Positions 50,503 to 59,255 of a DNA stretch of 64,000 nucleotides are shown piece after piece. The notes under the pieces are model-generated. The model was not told where the DNA came from, did not search any database, and saw nothing but the letters and a program-made list of their open reading frames with translations. Source of the DNA: Oscillibacter sp. PC13 (GTDB lineage Bacteria; Bacillota; Clostridia; Oscillospirales; Oscillospiraceae); the NCBI RefSeq assembly GCF_900115635.1, contig NZ_FOXE01000011.1, positions 40,941 to 104,940 on the forward strand, read 5' to 3'. Made by a program: the position numbers and the translations under genes. Within the stretch, counting starts at the first letter, position 1, and each line of letters opens with the position of its first letter.

Positions 50503-52066
50503 TGGGACTGACACCAAAATGCCGCTTAAAGACATAACTGAAATAATTGGGGTCGTCATAACCGCACTGCCGGGCAATCAAATAAGTTTTTTCCTCTGTG
50601 TTCCGCAGTGCTGCGGCAGCGGCCTCCATGCGCACGACCGTCACATAAGCGGTAAAGCTCATACCTACCTCTCGCTTAAAAAGCGTGGAAAAGTAAGTGG
50701 GGCTCAGATGAAGGTGCTCACACAGCATCTCCACCGACAACTCGCTTTCCGCATAGTGATCTTGAATGAACTTTTTCGCACGCTCCACCGTCCGGCCGGC
50801 AGAATCGGTCCGCTGGCGGCGAATCAGGGACTGAATCTTCAAGCAGCGTTCCAGACACCAATCGCCCAGCTGCTCTGGAGAGTCAAAGTCCGTTACATTT
50901 ACAGTGCCAGAAAAATTGGAGCCAAAAACGGCTTCCAACTCCAGATCTGCTGCACGGGCCAGCTTCAGAAGGCAAGTCAGCAGCTCCAAAAAGAACAGCT
51001 GGCACTGGGACATGGTCCGTCCCGAGGCACGCAATCTGTCCATCAGATACCCAACTGCGGATCGGACCTCATCCTCGCCGCACAGCTTGATGGCGCTGGT
51101 CAGCTGCTGCTCGTCACTCTCGCCAAAAGCCAGACGAACACCAGCGTCCGGTTCCAAGTCGCCAATATAGATGGCGCGGCCCCGCCCAACGAGACTGCGG
51201 TATTCCAATGCGCTGCGTGCGCCGTCTGCCGATTGGGACAGATCCTCTACCGCAGAGCAGGCGGCGCCCACGCCAACGGTCAAATCCAGCCCCAGATAGC
51301 TTTCCGCCAGTGCGCAGACCCGGTTGACCGCCTCAATAAAGTCATAAATAGAAACTCCGCTTTGAAAGGCTCCCAGTACAGCCACAAAGCCATTGTACAT
51401 GAACAGCTGACAGCTGCAGCCCTCCAACTGCAGATTCTCCTCGAACAACTGCTGCACGGAAATGGGCAGCAGCTCATTGCGCCCTGCGTCACCGCTGACG
51501 TGGGCCAGCGCCACTGTCCAGGACGCGCCGCCTAGGTCAACCTCATAGCGTGCCGCCAGCTCGGCTACCTGCTCCCGGGCCACCTGCCCACTCAAAAGGC
51601 GGGAAAGGAACAAGCTCCGCAGCACCGGGAGGCTTTCTTCGTAACGGCGGCGAAGCGTCTCCATATTCTGCCGCTCCGCCCGTTCTGTGTCCAGCTGTTC
51701 CTTCAGCTTTTGCAGAACAGCATGGAGCTCGGCGGCATTAATCGGCTTTAGAATATACTCAGACACATTCATGCGAATGGCCTGCTTAGCATATTCAAAA
51801 TCATCAAAACCGGAGAACACCACAAATTTTGATGCAGGCAGCCGAACTGTCAAAATACGGCACAGGTCCAAGCCATCCATGAAGGGCATCTTGATGTCGG
51901 TTAAAATGACGTCCGGGTGCAGCTGGTCAGCCAATTCCAAAGCATCCCGGCCGTTTTCCGCTTCTCCCACCAAGGCAAAGCCCAGGCTCTCCCAATCCAT
52001 CTTTTGACTGATACCCACACGGATATCCTCCTCGTCATCTACCAACAGCACACGGTAGAGCTCCAT
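50483..52066 (-). CDS. Response regulator of YesN type with AraC DNA-binding domain
   Basis: 527 residues from the ATG at 52066, after AAAAAGGAGGGCGATTTTCC; a longer frame to 52090 overlaps that site. The receiver domain (residues 1-120) has VLLVDDEEDIR, phospho-acceptor Asp57 in VILTDIKMPFMDG and the conserved Lys in EYILKPINAAEL. A middle region of about 280 residues follows, then an AraC double helix-turn-helix (ESELSVEMLCEHLHLSPTYF, ARQCGYDDPNYFSYVFKRHF). Transcribed first in the sensory operon, from its own promoter. It likely activates mglBAC, perhaps also gal genes. Confidence 0.92.
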   Translation of the reverse strand: MELYRVLLVDDEEDIRVGISQKMDWESLGFALVGEAENGRDALELADQLHPDVILTDIKMPFMDGLDLCRILTVRLPASKFVVFSGFDDFEYAKQAIRMNVSEYILKPINAAELHAVLQKLKEQLDTERAERQNMETLRRRYEESLPVLRSLFLSRLLSGQVAREQVAELAARYEVDLGGASWTVALAHVSGDAGRNELLPISVQQLFEENLQLEGCSCQLFMYNGFVAVLGAFQSGVSIYDFIEAVNRVCALAESYLGLDLTVGVGAACSAVEDLSQSADGARSALEYRSLVGRGRAIYIGDLEPDAGVRLAFGESDEQQLTSAIKLCGEDEVRSAVGYLMDRLRASGRTMSQCQLFFLELLTCLLKLARAADLELEAVFGSNFSGTVNVTDFDSPEQLGDWCLERCLKIQSLIRRQRTDSAGRTVERAKKFIQDHYAESELSVEMLCEHLHLSPTYFSTLFKREVGMSFTAYVTVVRMEAAAAALRNTEEKTYLIARQCGYDDPNYFSYVFKRHFGVSPTKYRAG

Positions 52067-52095
52067 GGAAAATCGCCCTCCTTTTTTCACTTAAA

Positions 52096-52123
52096 AGTAT
52101 ATCATGTTTTTCAGAGGAAACAA
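52096..52123 (-). promoter_or_regulatory. Promoter of the sensory operon
   Basis: On the minus strand: TTGTTT (52118-52123), 16-nt spacer, TGATATACT with an extended -10 (TATACT at 52096-52101). It lies between the mgl terminator and the response-regulator ribosome binding site, so the regulatory genes can be expressed apart from mglBAC. Confidence 0.65.
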
Positions 52124-52126
52124 AGG

Positions 52127-52157
52127 GGGCGCGCATTTTCATCAAAAATGCGCGCCC
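52127..52157 (-). terminator. Terminator of the mglBAC operon
   Basis: Perfect 13-bp stem GGGCGCGCATTTT / AAAATGCGCGCCC (52127-52157), located 21 nt after the mglC stop; on the minus strand it is followed by CCTTTGTTTCC. Confidence 0.7.
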
Positions 52158-52178
52158 TTGCAGTGCAGAGAGATGCCG

Positions 52179-53246
52179 TTACTTTTTCACCAGATACTTC
52201 CGCATATCCAGCGCACAGGCAAACAAAATGATACCGCCCTTAATTACATAGAACAAATCCTGGTTTACACCCACCATGTTCAGCCCCACGAAAATCAGGC
52301 GGAGCATCAGCACACCGATGACCACGCCGCGGATTTTACCAATGCCGCCGACAAAACTGACACCGCCGATGACACAGGCTGCAATGGCGTCGGACTCATA
52401 GTTCAGGCCGGTGTTGGCGGTATTGGAGGCCACGCGGGCACCCTCAATAAAACCGGTGACAGCATACATGGCACCCGCAAGTGCGAAGACCAGGACGGTG
52501 GTGGCAAAGACATTGACGCCGGATACCCGGGCCGCTTCCTCATTGGCGCCAAGCGCGAACATGTTTTTGCCGAAGGTGGTCTTGTTCCAAATAAACCACA
52601 TGACAACCGTCAGCAAAAGGGAGATCCACACATAATTGGGAATGGTAATGCCGCCGGTGAGGTTTTTGATAAACTGCGGGCAGCCGGTGATAAAATCACT
52701 GTAGGACTTGTCCAGGCCAGAAATGGCCATGCCGCCGTTGTTGCCGGCTTTCATATACAGCAGCAGGAAGGTATAGATGATCAACTGGCTGGCCAAAGTC
52801 ACGATAAAGGGATGCAGCTTGAATTTTGCCACAAAAAAGCCATTGAAAGCGCCGATGGCCGCACCGATCACCATGGCAATCACCAGCACCAGCAGCACCG
52901 GAGGCGGTGTCAGGTTTACCCACATCTTACTGGAGGCAGTCACTGCCTGCAGAAGGGAAGCAGAAATGCAGGCCGTCAGGCCGACAATGCGGCCTGCGGA
53001 CAGGTCCGTGCCTGTCAGAACAATGCAGCCTCCCACACCAAGGGCCACCGGCAGATAGGCGCAGGTTTGGGCCAGAATATTGATAATGGAGGCGGCCTTG
53101 ATGAAGTTCTGGTTCCGGAAAGCAATATAAATCACAGCGATGACCATGATGATGATCAGCGCGTTATTCAGCAGGATGTCTCCAACCCGCTTGGCACCGC
53201 CAAAGGCTCTGGCAGTCTCCTGAAGATTTTTGGATTCTTTACTCAT
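52179..53246 (-). CDS. mglC: Galactose/methyl-galactoside ABC transporter permease
   Basis: 355 residues; ATG at 53246 after AGAGGGGGAACCACCC. It is a hydrophobic sugar permease of the RbsC/MglC family with about 10 membrane segments. Landmarks are VGGCIVLTGTDLSAGRIVGLTA, FNGFFVAKFKLHPFIVTLASQ and GGVSFVGGIGKIRGVVIG. Specific MglC-like features are the central NYVWISLLLTVVMWFIWNKTTFGKNMFALG-type loop before the conserved GANEEAARVSGVN. It is the last gene of mglBAC, 15 nt after mglA. Confidence 0.92.
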   Translation of the reverse strand: MSKESKNLQETARAFGGAKRVGDILLNNALIIIMVIAVIYIAFRNQNFIKAASIINILAQTCAYLPVALGVGGCIVLTGTDLSAGRIVGLTACISASLLQAVTASSKMWVNLTPPPVLLVLVIAMVIGAAIGAFNGFFVAKFKLHPFIVTLASQLIIYTFLLLYMKAGNNGGMAISGLDKSYSDFITGCPQFIKNLTGGITIPNYVWISLLLTVVMWFIWNKTTFGKNMFALGANEEAARVSGVNVFATTVLVFALAGAMYAVTGFIEGARVASNTANTGLNYESDAIAACVIGGVSFVGGIGKIRGVVIGVLMLRLIFVGLNMVGVNQDLFYVIKGGIILFACALDMRKYLVKK

Positions 53247-53261
53247 GGGTGGTTCCCCCTC

Positions 53262-54761
53262 TTACACGTATTTGGCGGCCAGGGTGAGAATCTCTTCCTG
53301 GCTGGTATTTTTGGCATCAACCTCACCGGCCAGCTTTCCGCCCGACATGACCAGAATCCGGTCACACACGCCCAAAAGCTCCGGCATTTCGGAGGAGACC
53401 ATAATAACGCCTTTCCCCTCCTTGGCCAAGTCGATGATGAGATCGTAGATTTCATACTTGGCACCCACGTCAATGCCGCGGGTCGGTTCATCCAGCAGCA
53501 GCACCTCAGGCTTGGTCAAAAGCCACCGGCCGATGATGACCTTTTGCTGGTTACCGCCGGAGAGGGAGCGGATTTGGGTTTTTTGACTGGGGGTTTTGAT
53601 ATGCATGGCCTGAATTGCCCAATCAGTATCCGCTTTCATCTTTTTTTCGTTGAGACAGATACCGCCTATCAAATAGCTTTTCAAATTGGAGATGACGGTG
53701 TTGTCCCGGATATCACGGATGCCAAAAATACCGGTGGCCCGGCGTTCTTCCGTCAGCAGCGCAAACCCGTTTTTGATGGATTCCCCAGGGTTTTTGTTTC
53801 GAATTTCCTTGCCATGGAGACGAATGGTGCCGCCGCTTCTGGTCATGGCCCCAAAGAGAGTCTCCAGCACTTCCGTCCGGCCGGAACCGTCCAGACCAGC
53901 AATTCCAAGGATTTCGCCCTTGTGAAGCTGGAAAGAGGCATCTTCCAACCGGGTATACTTGCCGGAGAGATGCTCTACTTCCAAAATGACTTCACCCGGT
54001 ACATTCTCCTTGGGGGGAAAGCGGTTGGTCAACTCGCGGCCCACCATCAGCCGGATAATCTCCTCCATGGTCAAATCCTTGGCGGCTTTGGTGGCCACAT
54101 ACTGGCCGTCCCGCATAATGGTGACCTCATCGCTGATGCGGAGAATTTCCTCCATTTTATGAGAGATGTAAATAATACCGCAGCCCTTCTGCCGCAGCAT
54201 ATTGATAATGCGGAACAGATGCTCCACCTCGACTTCGGTCAAAGAAGAGGTGGGTTCGTCAAAAACGATCACTTTTGCATCATAGCTGACGGCTTTTGCG
54301 ATCTCTACCATCTGACGCTGGGAAACCGGCAGTGTGGACATAACTGCCCTGGGATCCACATGGACTTCCAGCTGGTCAAAAATTTCCTTGGTACGCTGGC
54401 GCATGGCCCTCTCGCTGACCATAACACCGCCCACCTTGGGATAACGGCCCAGCCACAGGTTGTCTGTGACCGTGCGGGTCAGAGCTTGGTTCAGCTCCTG
54501 ATGCACCATGGCCACGCCATTTTCCAGCGCCTCCTTGGAGCTTTTAAAATGAACCTCCTGTCCATCCAGCGTGATGGTGCCGCTGTCCTTGGCATAGATG
54601 CCGAACAGGCACTTCATCAGCGTGGACTTACCGGCGCCGTTCTCCCCCATCAGGGCATGGACAGTGCCGGGGCGGACGGCCAGAGACACATTATCCAAAG
54701 CTTTCACACCGGGAAACTCTTTGCTGATATTGCGCATTTCCAGCAGAGCTGGCTGTTCCAT
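53262..54761 (-). CDS. mglA: Galactose/methyl-galactoside ABC transporter ATP-binding protein
   Basis: 499 residues; ATG at 54761 after AAAGGAGGAGAACGAT. Two ATPase domains. The first has Walker [37 protein letters not shown] and Walker [12 protein letters not shown]. The second has the degenerate P-loop [12 protein letters not shown], signature [15 protein letters not shown] and Walker [14 protein letters not shown]. The phrase [12 protein letters not shown] and the domain layout are typical of MglA. It energises uptake of galactose/glucose bound by MglB. Confidence 0.94.
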   Translation of the reverse strand: MEQPALLEMRNISKEFPGVKALDNVSLAVRPGTVHALMGENGAGKSTLMKCLFGIYAKDSGTITLDGQEVHFKSSKEALENGVAMVHQELNQALTRTVTDNLWLGRYPKVGGVMVSERAMRQRTKEIFDQLEVHVDPRAVMSTLPVSQRQMVEIAKAVSYDAKVIVFDEPTSSLTEVEVEHLFRIINMLRQKGCGIIYISHKMEEILRISDEVTIMRDGQYVATKAAKDLTMEEIIRLMVGRELTNRFPPKENVPGEVILEVEHLSGKYTRLEDASFQLHKGEILGIAGLDGSGRTEVLETLFGAMTRSGGTIRLHGKEIRNKNPGESIKNGFALLTEERRATGIFGIRDIRDNTVISNLKSYLIGGICLNEKKMKADTDWAIQAMHIKTPSQKTQIRSLSGGNQQKVIIGRWLLTKPEVLLLDEPTRGIDVGAKYEIYDLIIDLAKEGKGVIMVSSEMPELLGVCDRILVMSGGKLAGEVDAKNTSQEEILTLAAKYV

Positions 54762-54860
54762 ATCGTTCTCCTCCTTTGTGATTGTGTCGTTGAAGCGTCT
54801 GCCTCAGACACGCCCCATGGGCGAATTTCAGGCAGAGGCTCCTGGCAAAATACTTCAAAG

Positions 54861-54890
54861 AGCGGGGCTGCCGAAAACGACAGCCCCGCT
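54861..54890 (-). terminator. Attenuator-like hairpin between mglB and mglA
   Basis: Perfect 10-bp stem AGCGGGGCTG / CAGCCCCGCT starting about 34 nt after the mglB stop on the minus strand, followed by CTTTGAAGTATTTTG. It lies in the 162-nt gap before mglA and is expected to raise the ratio of binding protein to transporter. Confidence 0.7.
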
Positions 54891-54923
54891 TCTTACCTGA
54901 TTGGGGCGAACAGCGTTTGCTGA

Positions 54924-56033
54924 TCAGCCGGTGATCTTGGCATAGGGTACGCGGATCTTTGCCACGCCCTCATCCACATTAAAGCTATCGGTGTTGTCCA
55001 TCAGGGCGCCATTTCCGCTGATATTGGAAATCAGTGTCATAATGGTGCTGGCCATGCCGTCGCCGTCCTGCTTGACGGTACCGGTCATCTGACCATTTTC
55101 AATCTTCTGAACAGCAGAGTCCATGGCATCCACACCGTAGACAGGAATGGTGGTGGAACCCTCATCTCCGGTGTTGTAGCCGGCAGTCTGCAGGGCAGCC
55201 ACAGCACCCTCAGCCATGTTGTCGTTGTTGGCAATGACCAGCTCAATCATGTTGCCGTTGCTCTCCGAGTAGGAAGCCAGGATGGTGGTCATGTAGTCAG
55301 TAGCGGCCTGGGCAGACCAGTTGCCGGCGGTATCCACCAGATACTTGGAGGTGTTATTGGCATCATAGAACTCCAGGGCGGGCTTGCCGGCCTCAACCAG
55401 CTTGGCGTCAGCGTCTTCCACAGCGTACTGCGTGCGGTACTCGGCCTCTGCGTTGCCCTCCTGGCCCTTGAACATCACATAGGTAATCTTGCCGTCGCCG
55501 TTCAGATCCACGGCATCATAGTTCTCCAGCAGATAGTCGCCGATCATCTCGCCCTGCATGTGGCCAGCCTCGGGGGCATCCGTACCGACGAAAGCGCAAT
55601 TCTCATAGCTGCTGACCACGTCGTCGGCAACCTCGCGGTTAAAGAACACGATGGGAATGTCGGCATCCTTGGCGGCATTGCAGGCCTGCTGTGCAGCATC
55701 GGGAGAAGAGGTCTCCACAATGTTGACCACCAGCATGTTATAGCCGTCGGTGATAGCGGTGTTGATCTGATCCAGCTGAGTGGCCTGGTTTCCGGCACCG
55801 TCGTAGTTGTTGTAAGTGATGCCGGCGTCCTCCAGCAGACCGTCCATTGCGTTGCGGACAGTGGTAATATAAGCATCGGCAAAGTTATAATAGAACACGC
55901 CGACCTTCAGGGCACTGGCCTCAGGAGCATCTGCACCGCCTTCATCAGCGGGAGTTTGCGTGTTGCTGTCGCCGCATGCGACCAGGGATAGGCCCATAAC
56001 GAGAGCCAGGATGAGTGCAAGAATCTTCTTCAT
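54924..56033 (-). CDS. mglB: Galactose/glucose ABC transporter substrate-binding lipoprotein
   Basis: 369 residues from the second ATG (56033), seven bases after AGGAGG; the first ATG (56036) is only four bases away. Lipobox LVAC (Cys20). The fold is MglB-like with Ca-loop DLNGDGKITY and IANNDNMAEGA. Several sugar contacts recalled for E. coli MglB differ: Phe16 is Tyr (ADAYIT), His152/Asp154 are Asn/Glu (GNAEAEYRT) and Asn256 is Gln (TVKQDGDG), although Asp14, Asn91, Arg158, Trp183, Asn211 and Asp236 equivalents remain. So specificity may differ from classic glucose/galactose. First gene of mglBAC. Confidence 0.9.
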   Translation of the reverse strand: MKKILALILALVMGLSLVACGDSNTQTPADEGGADAPEASALKVGVFYYNFADAYITTVRNAMDGLLEDAGITYNNYDGAGNQATQLDQINTAITDGYNMLVVNIVETSSPDAAQQACNAAKDADIPIVFFNREVADDVVSSYENCAFVGTDAPEAGHMQGEMIGDYLLENYDAVDLNGDGKITYVMFKGQEGNAEAEYRTQYAVEDADAKLVEAGKPALEFYDANNTSKYLVDTAGNWSAQAATDYMTTILASYSESNGNMIELVIANNDNMAEGAVAALQTAGYNTGDEGSTTIPVYGVDAMDSAVQKIENGQMTGTVKQDGDGMASTIMTLISNISGNGALMDNTDSFNVDEGVAKIRVPYAKITG

Positions 56034-56036
56034 CAT

Positions 56037-56282
56037 TGTTCCTCCTGTTAGATTATAAATTCATCCTCTACGGCACGTCCAATGCGGACGCGTCTTCTTC
56101 CGAAGATAATCTTATTCTAACGGGAACTTTATAAAAAAACGATAGAAAATTCTCCGCTCTTCTAGGAAAAAACTTTGATGGTTACTCAATGCTTCGGTAA
56201 AATTTCCGTAAGATAACGTCGATTTACATAAAATAAAACTCTATTTTCCGGAAATCTCAAAATTTTCCGCCAACGGTGTCCA
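56037..56282 (-). promoter_or_regulatory. mglB upstream region with repeated AAATTTTCCG-like motif
   Basis: No gene is seen here. Four copies of a motif ending in CCG occur in the plus strand: GAAAATTCTCCG (56145-56156), TAAAATTTCCG (56198-56208), CTATTTTCCG (56241-56250) and CAAAATTTTCCG (56258-56269). Distances between the CCG ends are 52, 42 and 19 bp, close to whole helical turns. On the minus strand only a weak promoter (TAGAAT near 56115, poor -35) is visible, as expected if the YesN-type regulator must activate it. Confidence 0.5.
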
Positions 56283-56315
56283 AAAAAAACCGCCTGAGCT
56301 TATACTCCGGCGGTT
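56283..56315 (-). terminator. Rho-independent terminator of the SLH-transglutaminase gene
   Basis: On the minus strand AAACCGCCGGAG pairs with CTCAGGCGGTTT and is followed by a run of T (plus-strand AAAAAAAA at 56281-56288). It lies about 20 nt after the gene stop and is followed by the mglB control region. Confidence 0.85.
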
Positions 56316-56333
56316 TGGGCTTTCAAAACAGAA

Positions 56334-57773
56334 TCACCAGCTGTGATAATTCCAAGATTGGCTGGGGGTCATGGCAAAGTAGCGGTAGTCAATGGATGTG
56401 CCGCTGTCACCCCAAGTAGTGTCAATATGGTACTGCGTGCCGTCCAGGGTGGCCACGGTCCAAATGTGCCCGGTGTTGGACAAGGCAGTGCAGGAAATGC
56501 CTTCCAATTTTAAAAGCAGATTGTAGGCCCCCGTGTAGCCATCACACACTGCAGTACCGTTTTGGAAGAGATTATAGGCAATATGACTCAGGGAGGTGTC
56601 ACTGGCACCGTAGTCATAAACGCAGTTATCGCAGATCCAAGTATAATACACCCGGGCTTTTTCATACTCCGTCATGTCCGGCGTAATTTGGCCGGATTCC
56701 CAGAGCGCGTCATGGACGGCGATAGCAGAGGCCATAGTTTCCTCCCGGTAGCCCGAAAGGGCGTTTCCAGCGCTGGCGGCGGAAAAGGTCAGTGTAATCG
56801 TTCCATTCACGGTATAGGAACAGGAAACGGTATTGTAGCACTGCTCGCAATAACTCTTAATAATAGAGAGTGCCTGCTCCATGACTTTTCTGGCGGAAAT
56901 GGCAGTGATGGGAGCACTGTATTGCAGCGTCAGCGTATTTTGTCCAGAGGCAAGCATGTAACGGACACAGGCATCCATCTCTTCGTCGGTGGATGGAGCT
57001 GCCATATAGGCACCCGCGGCAACTAGATCCGCCATTGTGGTGTCAACCGCGCTCCAAAGAGGGGCGACCTTCCAGGAGGGGGTGACGCGCAGAGAGGGAT
57101 CTACCATACGGGTCAGCATTGCCGCCGCAGCGCCCCTGGTAATGGGCTGATCCGGCAAGTAGGATCCGGTGGCATCGCTGCCGACAGAAATGCCCGTACG
57201 ATACAAAAAGAGAATATCCCGATAATAATCTGTGTATTCCGTTACATCGGAAATAAACTTACGGCTGGCGTAGCCCTGGGTGACGATAGCGTCGTTGACG
57301 GCCGGAAGCACCCCGGCCGGAAGCGTACCTGCCAGCACATGGGCCACCTGTCCGCGGGTGGCGGGGGAAGACAGGCTGCCGTCCAGCTCCGTGCCCAGGA
57401 TGCCTTCCGCCTGGAGATAGCGCAGATACCGTGACGCGGTCAGCGGCTGTCCGTCTGCGCCATAGGCCGTGGGCCCTGCCTCAGCGTCGCCTGTGCGGTA
57501 AAGGCTGCGGATCCGGGCGGAAAAAATGACAATCTGCCCAACAGTTACAGAATCCTGAGGACCAAAGGTGCCATCCGTCTTGCCGACAGAAAGACCATAT
57601 TCATACAGGGCGACAATATTCTCATAAAACACGGAATCGGCTGCCAGGTCGGAGAACTGGCTGTCATAGGTTTTGCTGCGGATAAAATTCTCGGTACTGT
57701 CCGCTGCAGCGAGAGCTGGAACAGTCAGCAGCAGGCTGAACGCCAGAAAAAGTGAAAGAATACGCGTTTTCAT
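56334..57773 (-). CDS. Secreted SLH-domain protein with transglutaminase-like domain
   Basis: 479 residues from the ATG at 57773; the upstream GTG at 57776 is an alternative. AAAGGGGG lies upstream. A signal peptide (MKTRILSLFLAF, cleavage near ALAAADS) is followed by about three S-layer-homology repeats (FSDLAADSVFYENIVALYEY, ATRGQVAHVL, FISDVTEYTDYYRDILFLYR with TRGAAAAML) that bind wall polymers. The C-terminal part has a transglutaminase-like triad: Cys in GTAVCDGYTGAYNLLL, His in SNTGHIWTVAT and Asp in YHIDTTWGD. Such domains cut or cross-link peptides at the cell surface. The substrate is unknown. Confidence 0.88.
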   Translation of the reverse strand: MKTRILSLFLAFSLLLTVPALAAADSTENFIRSKTYDSQFSDLAADSVFYENIVALYEYGLSVGKTDGTFGPQDSVTVGQIVIFSARIRSLYRTGDAEAGPTAYGADGQPLTASRYLRYLQAEGILGTELDGSLSSPATRGQVAHVLAGTLPAGVLPAVNDAIVTQGYASRKFISDVTEYTDYYRDILFLYRTGISVGSDATGSYLPDQPITRGAAAAMLTRMVDPSLRVTPSWKVAPLWSAVDTTMADLVAAGAYMAAPSTDEEMDACVRYMLASGQNTLTLQYSAPITAISARKVMEQALSIIKSYCEQCYNTVSCSYTVNGTITLTFSAASAGNALSGYREETMASAIAVHDALWESGQITPDMTEYEKARVYYTWICDNCVYDYGASDTSLSHIAYNLFQNGTAVCDGYTGAYNLLLKLEGISCTALSNTGHIWTVATLDGTQYHIDTTWGDSGTSIDYRYFAMTPSQSWNYHSW

Positions 57774-57819
57774 CACGGCACCCCCTTTATTTGAACACCA
57801 AAAGTTTCAACAGAAGTCA

Positions 57820-58809
57820 TCAGGAGGGAATCTGCAGGTCTTCCTGTACACGATCCTCCACATAGGGATTCAAAGATTCGTTGACCAGCGTCAGAACTTC
57901 TTCCTGGTTTAAATAGATATAGGGAGACTTCCATTCGCCGGGCAGCGTGGAAAAGGAAATGCTGTCAGCCCCCATAGAAATGGCCTCTTTACCAAGCCAA
58001 GCCAGGTTACCCAGTGTCAAATCCGTCTCCACATACTTTTGAAAAATCTTTGAAAACTCGCCAACCTTGTCCACGTTCGAAAGGGTCAGCGTCTGCTTGG
58101 CCACAGCTTTCAAAAAGTTTTGCTGTGTCTGCATGCGGCCAATATCCTCGCTGCCGTAGCCAGTGCCGTCGTTGTTGTGACGAAAGCGAACTACCTTTAA
58201 AGCCTCCGCCCCAGTCAGGTGCTGCATCCCTGCGCGAAAGTGGATGGAGAGGCCCTGAATCGGATCATCGTAATCCATATTGACGGGGACGTTAAAATCC
58301 ACGCCGCCAATGGCATCTATCAAAGCCTCAAACCCCTTTAAATTTACCAAAACCGTATAGTCAACGGGAATGCCCAATTGCGCTGATACCACATTCGCCA
58401 GCATGCTCATGCCGCCGGTATTGTAGGCGGCATTGATCTTGTGGTTTTTGCCATTGAAATACGCCTTGGTATCCCGGGGAATACTGACACCGTGAATATA
58501 TCCGGTTTCTGCATCCACCGCAATCAAAATATTGGTGTCGCTGCCTCCGTTGCCGTCGTCCACTCCAGACAGCAGGATGGTATAAAAATTGTTTTTGCGG
58601 GCAGTGTGGGCGGCTAAGGCCAGTGCCTCTGCATTCTCCTCCGGAGAGGACGGTTCGTCCTGTGTCTCAGAAGGGATTGCGGCGGGGACAGAGACTTCGG
58701 GGGCCCGAAAGAAACAGTGAACGCCGGCATATAATGCTGCGGTGGCAAAGACGGCTAACAGCAGAGTCCGGCCCCAGCTACGCCGTCTGCGGCGGTGTTT
58801 GGCTGCCAT
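57820..58809 (-). CDS. LytR-CpsA-Psr family wall polymer ligase
   Basis: 329 residues; ATG at 58809 after GAGGAGCGTTTAC. A basic N-terminus (KHRRRRRSWGR) precedes one membrane segment (about residues 14-32) and an extracellular LCP domain with ILLSGVDDGNGGSDTNILIAV, VSIPRDTKAYFNGK, INAAYNTGG, DAIGGVDFNVPV and GAEALKVVRFRHNNDG. The Arg/Asp residues of these motifs bind the polyprenyl-pyrophosphate substrate. LCP enzymes attach teichoic acid or other glycopolymers to peptidoglycan. Stands alone, upstream of spoIIID on the same strand. Confidence 0.93.
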   Translation of the reverse strand: MAAKHRRRRRSWGRTLLLAVFATAALYAGVHCFFRAPEVSVPAAIPSETQDEPSSPEENAEALALAAHTARKNNFYTILLSGVDDGNGGSDTNILIAVDAETGYIHGVSIPRDTKAYFNGKNHKINAAYNTGGMSMLANVVSAQLGIPVDYTVLVNLKGFEALIDAIGGVDFNVPVNMDYDDPIQGLSIHFRAGMQHLTGAEALKVVRFRHNNDGTGYGSEDIGRMQTQQNFLKAVAKQTLTLSNVDKVGEFSKIFQKYVETDLTLGNLAWLGKEAISMGADSISFSTLPGEWKSPYIYLNQEEVLTLVNESLNPYVEDRVQEDLQIPS

Positions 58810-58862
58810 GTAAACGCTCCTCGAAAACGCGGCGGGTGCCGCGGTAGTATCTTTTATGTGAT

Positions 58863-58909
58863 TTACATAATGTAATACTCATTATAAGATGCCGGAAGAA
58901 AAAACACAA
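58863..58909 (-). promoter_or_regulatory. Promoter of the LCP gene with a downstream palindrome
   Basis: On the minus strand TTGTGT (58904-58909), 17 nt, TATAAT (58881-58886). Just downstream of the -10 lies TTACATAATGTAA (58863-58875), a 6-bp inverted repeat with 1-nt centre, a candidate operator. Confidence 0.6.
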
Positions 58910-58913
58910 GAGG

Positions 58914-58948
58914 AAAATGGCGCACCGAAGACCGGCACGCCATTTTTT
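58914..58948. terminator. Terminator after the spoIIID operon
   Basis: AAAATGGCG (58915-58923) pairs with CGCCATTTT (58938-58946) with an inner imperfect stem, overlapping the stop of the small gene that follows spoIIID. A T-run is present on both strands. Confidence 0.7.
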
Positions 58949-59210
58949 AATCCGCTTGTTCCTGCTTTTCCTGGCTTTCCACAATTTGCTGCAGAAGTGC
59001 CTTGATATCGGCCAGCAGTTGGTTTTGATAGGACAGCGCACAGCGTATGTAATGGAGCGTTGGATCCGCCTGATGGACGGGCTCTATTCCATTAATGGGG
59101 TGGGGCCAGCGTCTGACAGGCGGCTCGACTGTTACAGGGTCCGCCGGGGTCAGGGGCTGGACTGGTACTGGCCGGGACTGCCGGCCACGGCCACGGGAAC
59201 AATTTGCCAT
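58947..59210 (-). CDS. Small proline-rich protein of unknown function, downstream of spoIIID
   Basis: 87 residues from the ATG at 59210, which has CGGAGGAATCAAT upstream; a longer frame to 59243 would contain this site. The N-terminus is basic (MANCSRGRGRQSRP), the middle is rich in Pro and Val (VQPLTPADPVTVEPPVRRWP), and the last 35 residues form a probable helix or coiled coil (LSYQNQLLADIKALLQQIVE). I recognise no family. It lies 45 nt after spoIIID and is probably co-transcribed, so expression in the mother cell during sporulation and a role in coat or crust are possible, but unproven. Confidence 0.6.
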   Translation of the reverse strand: MANCSRGRGRQSRPVPVQPLTPADPVTVEPPVRRWPHPINGIEPVHQADPTLHYIRCALSYQNQLLADIKALLQQIVESQEKQEQAD

Positions 59211-59255
59211 ATTGATTCCTCCGATACGAGCATGATAGTCCATTTTATGCGAGAC

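Noticed and set aside
52104..54923. A 939-codon open frame on the plus strand opposite mglA and mglC
   Set aside because: It runs antisense through two clear ABC transporter genes, has no ribosome binding site and encodes low-complexity sequence typical of the shadow of GC-rich codons.
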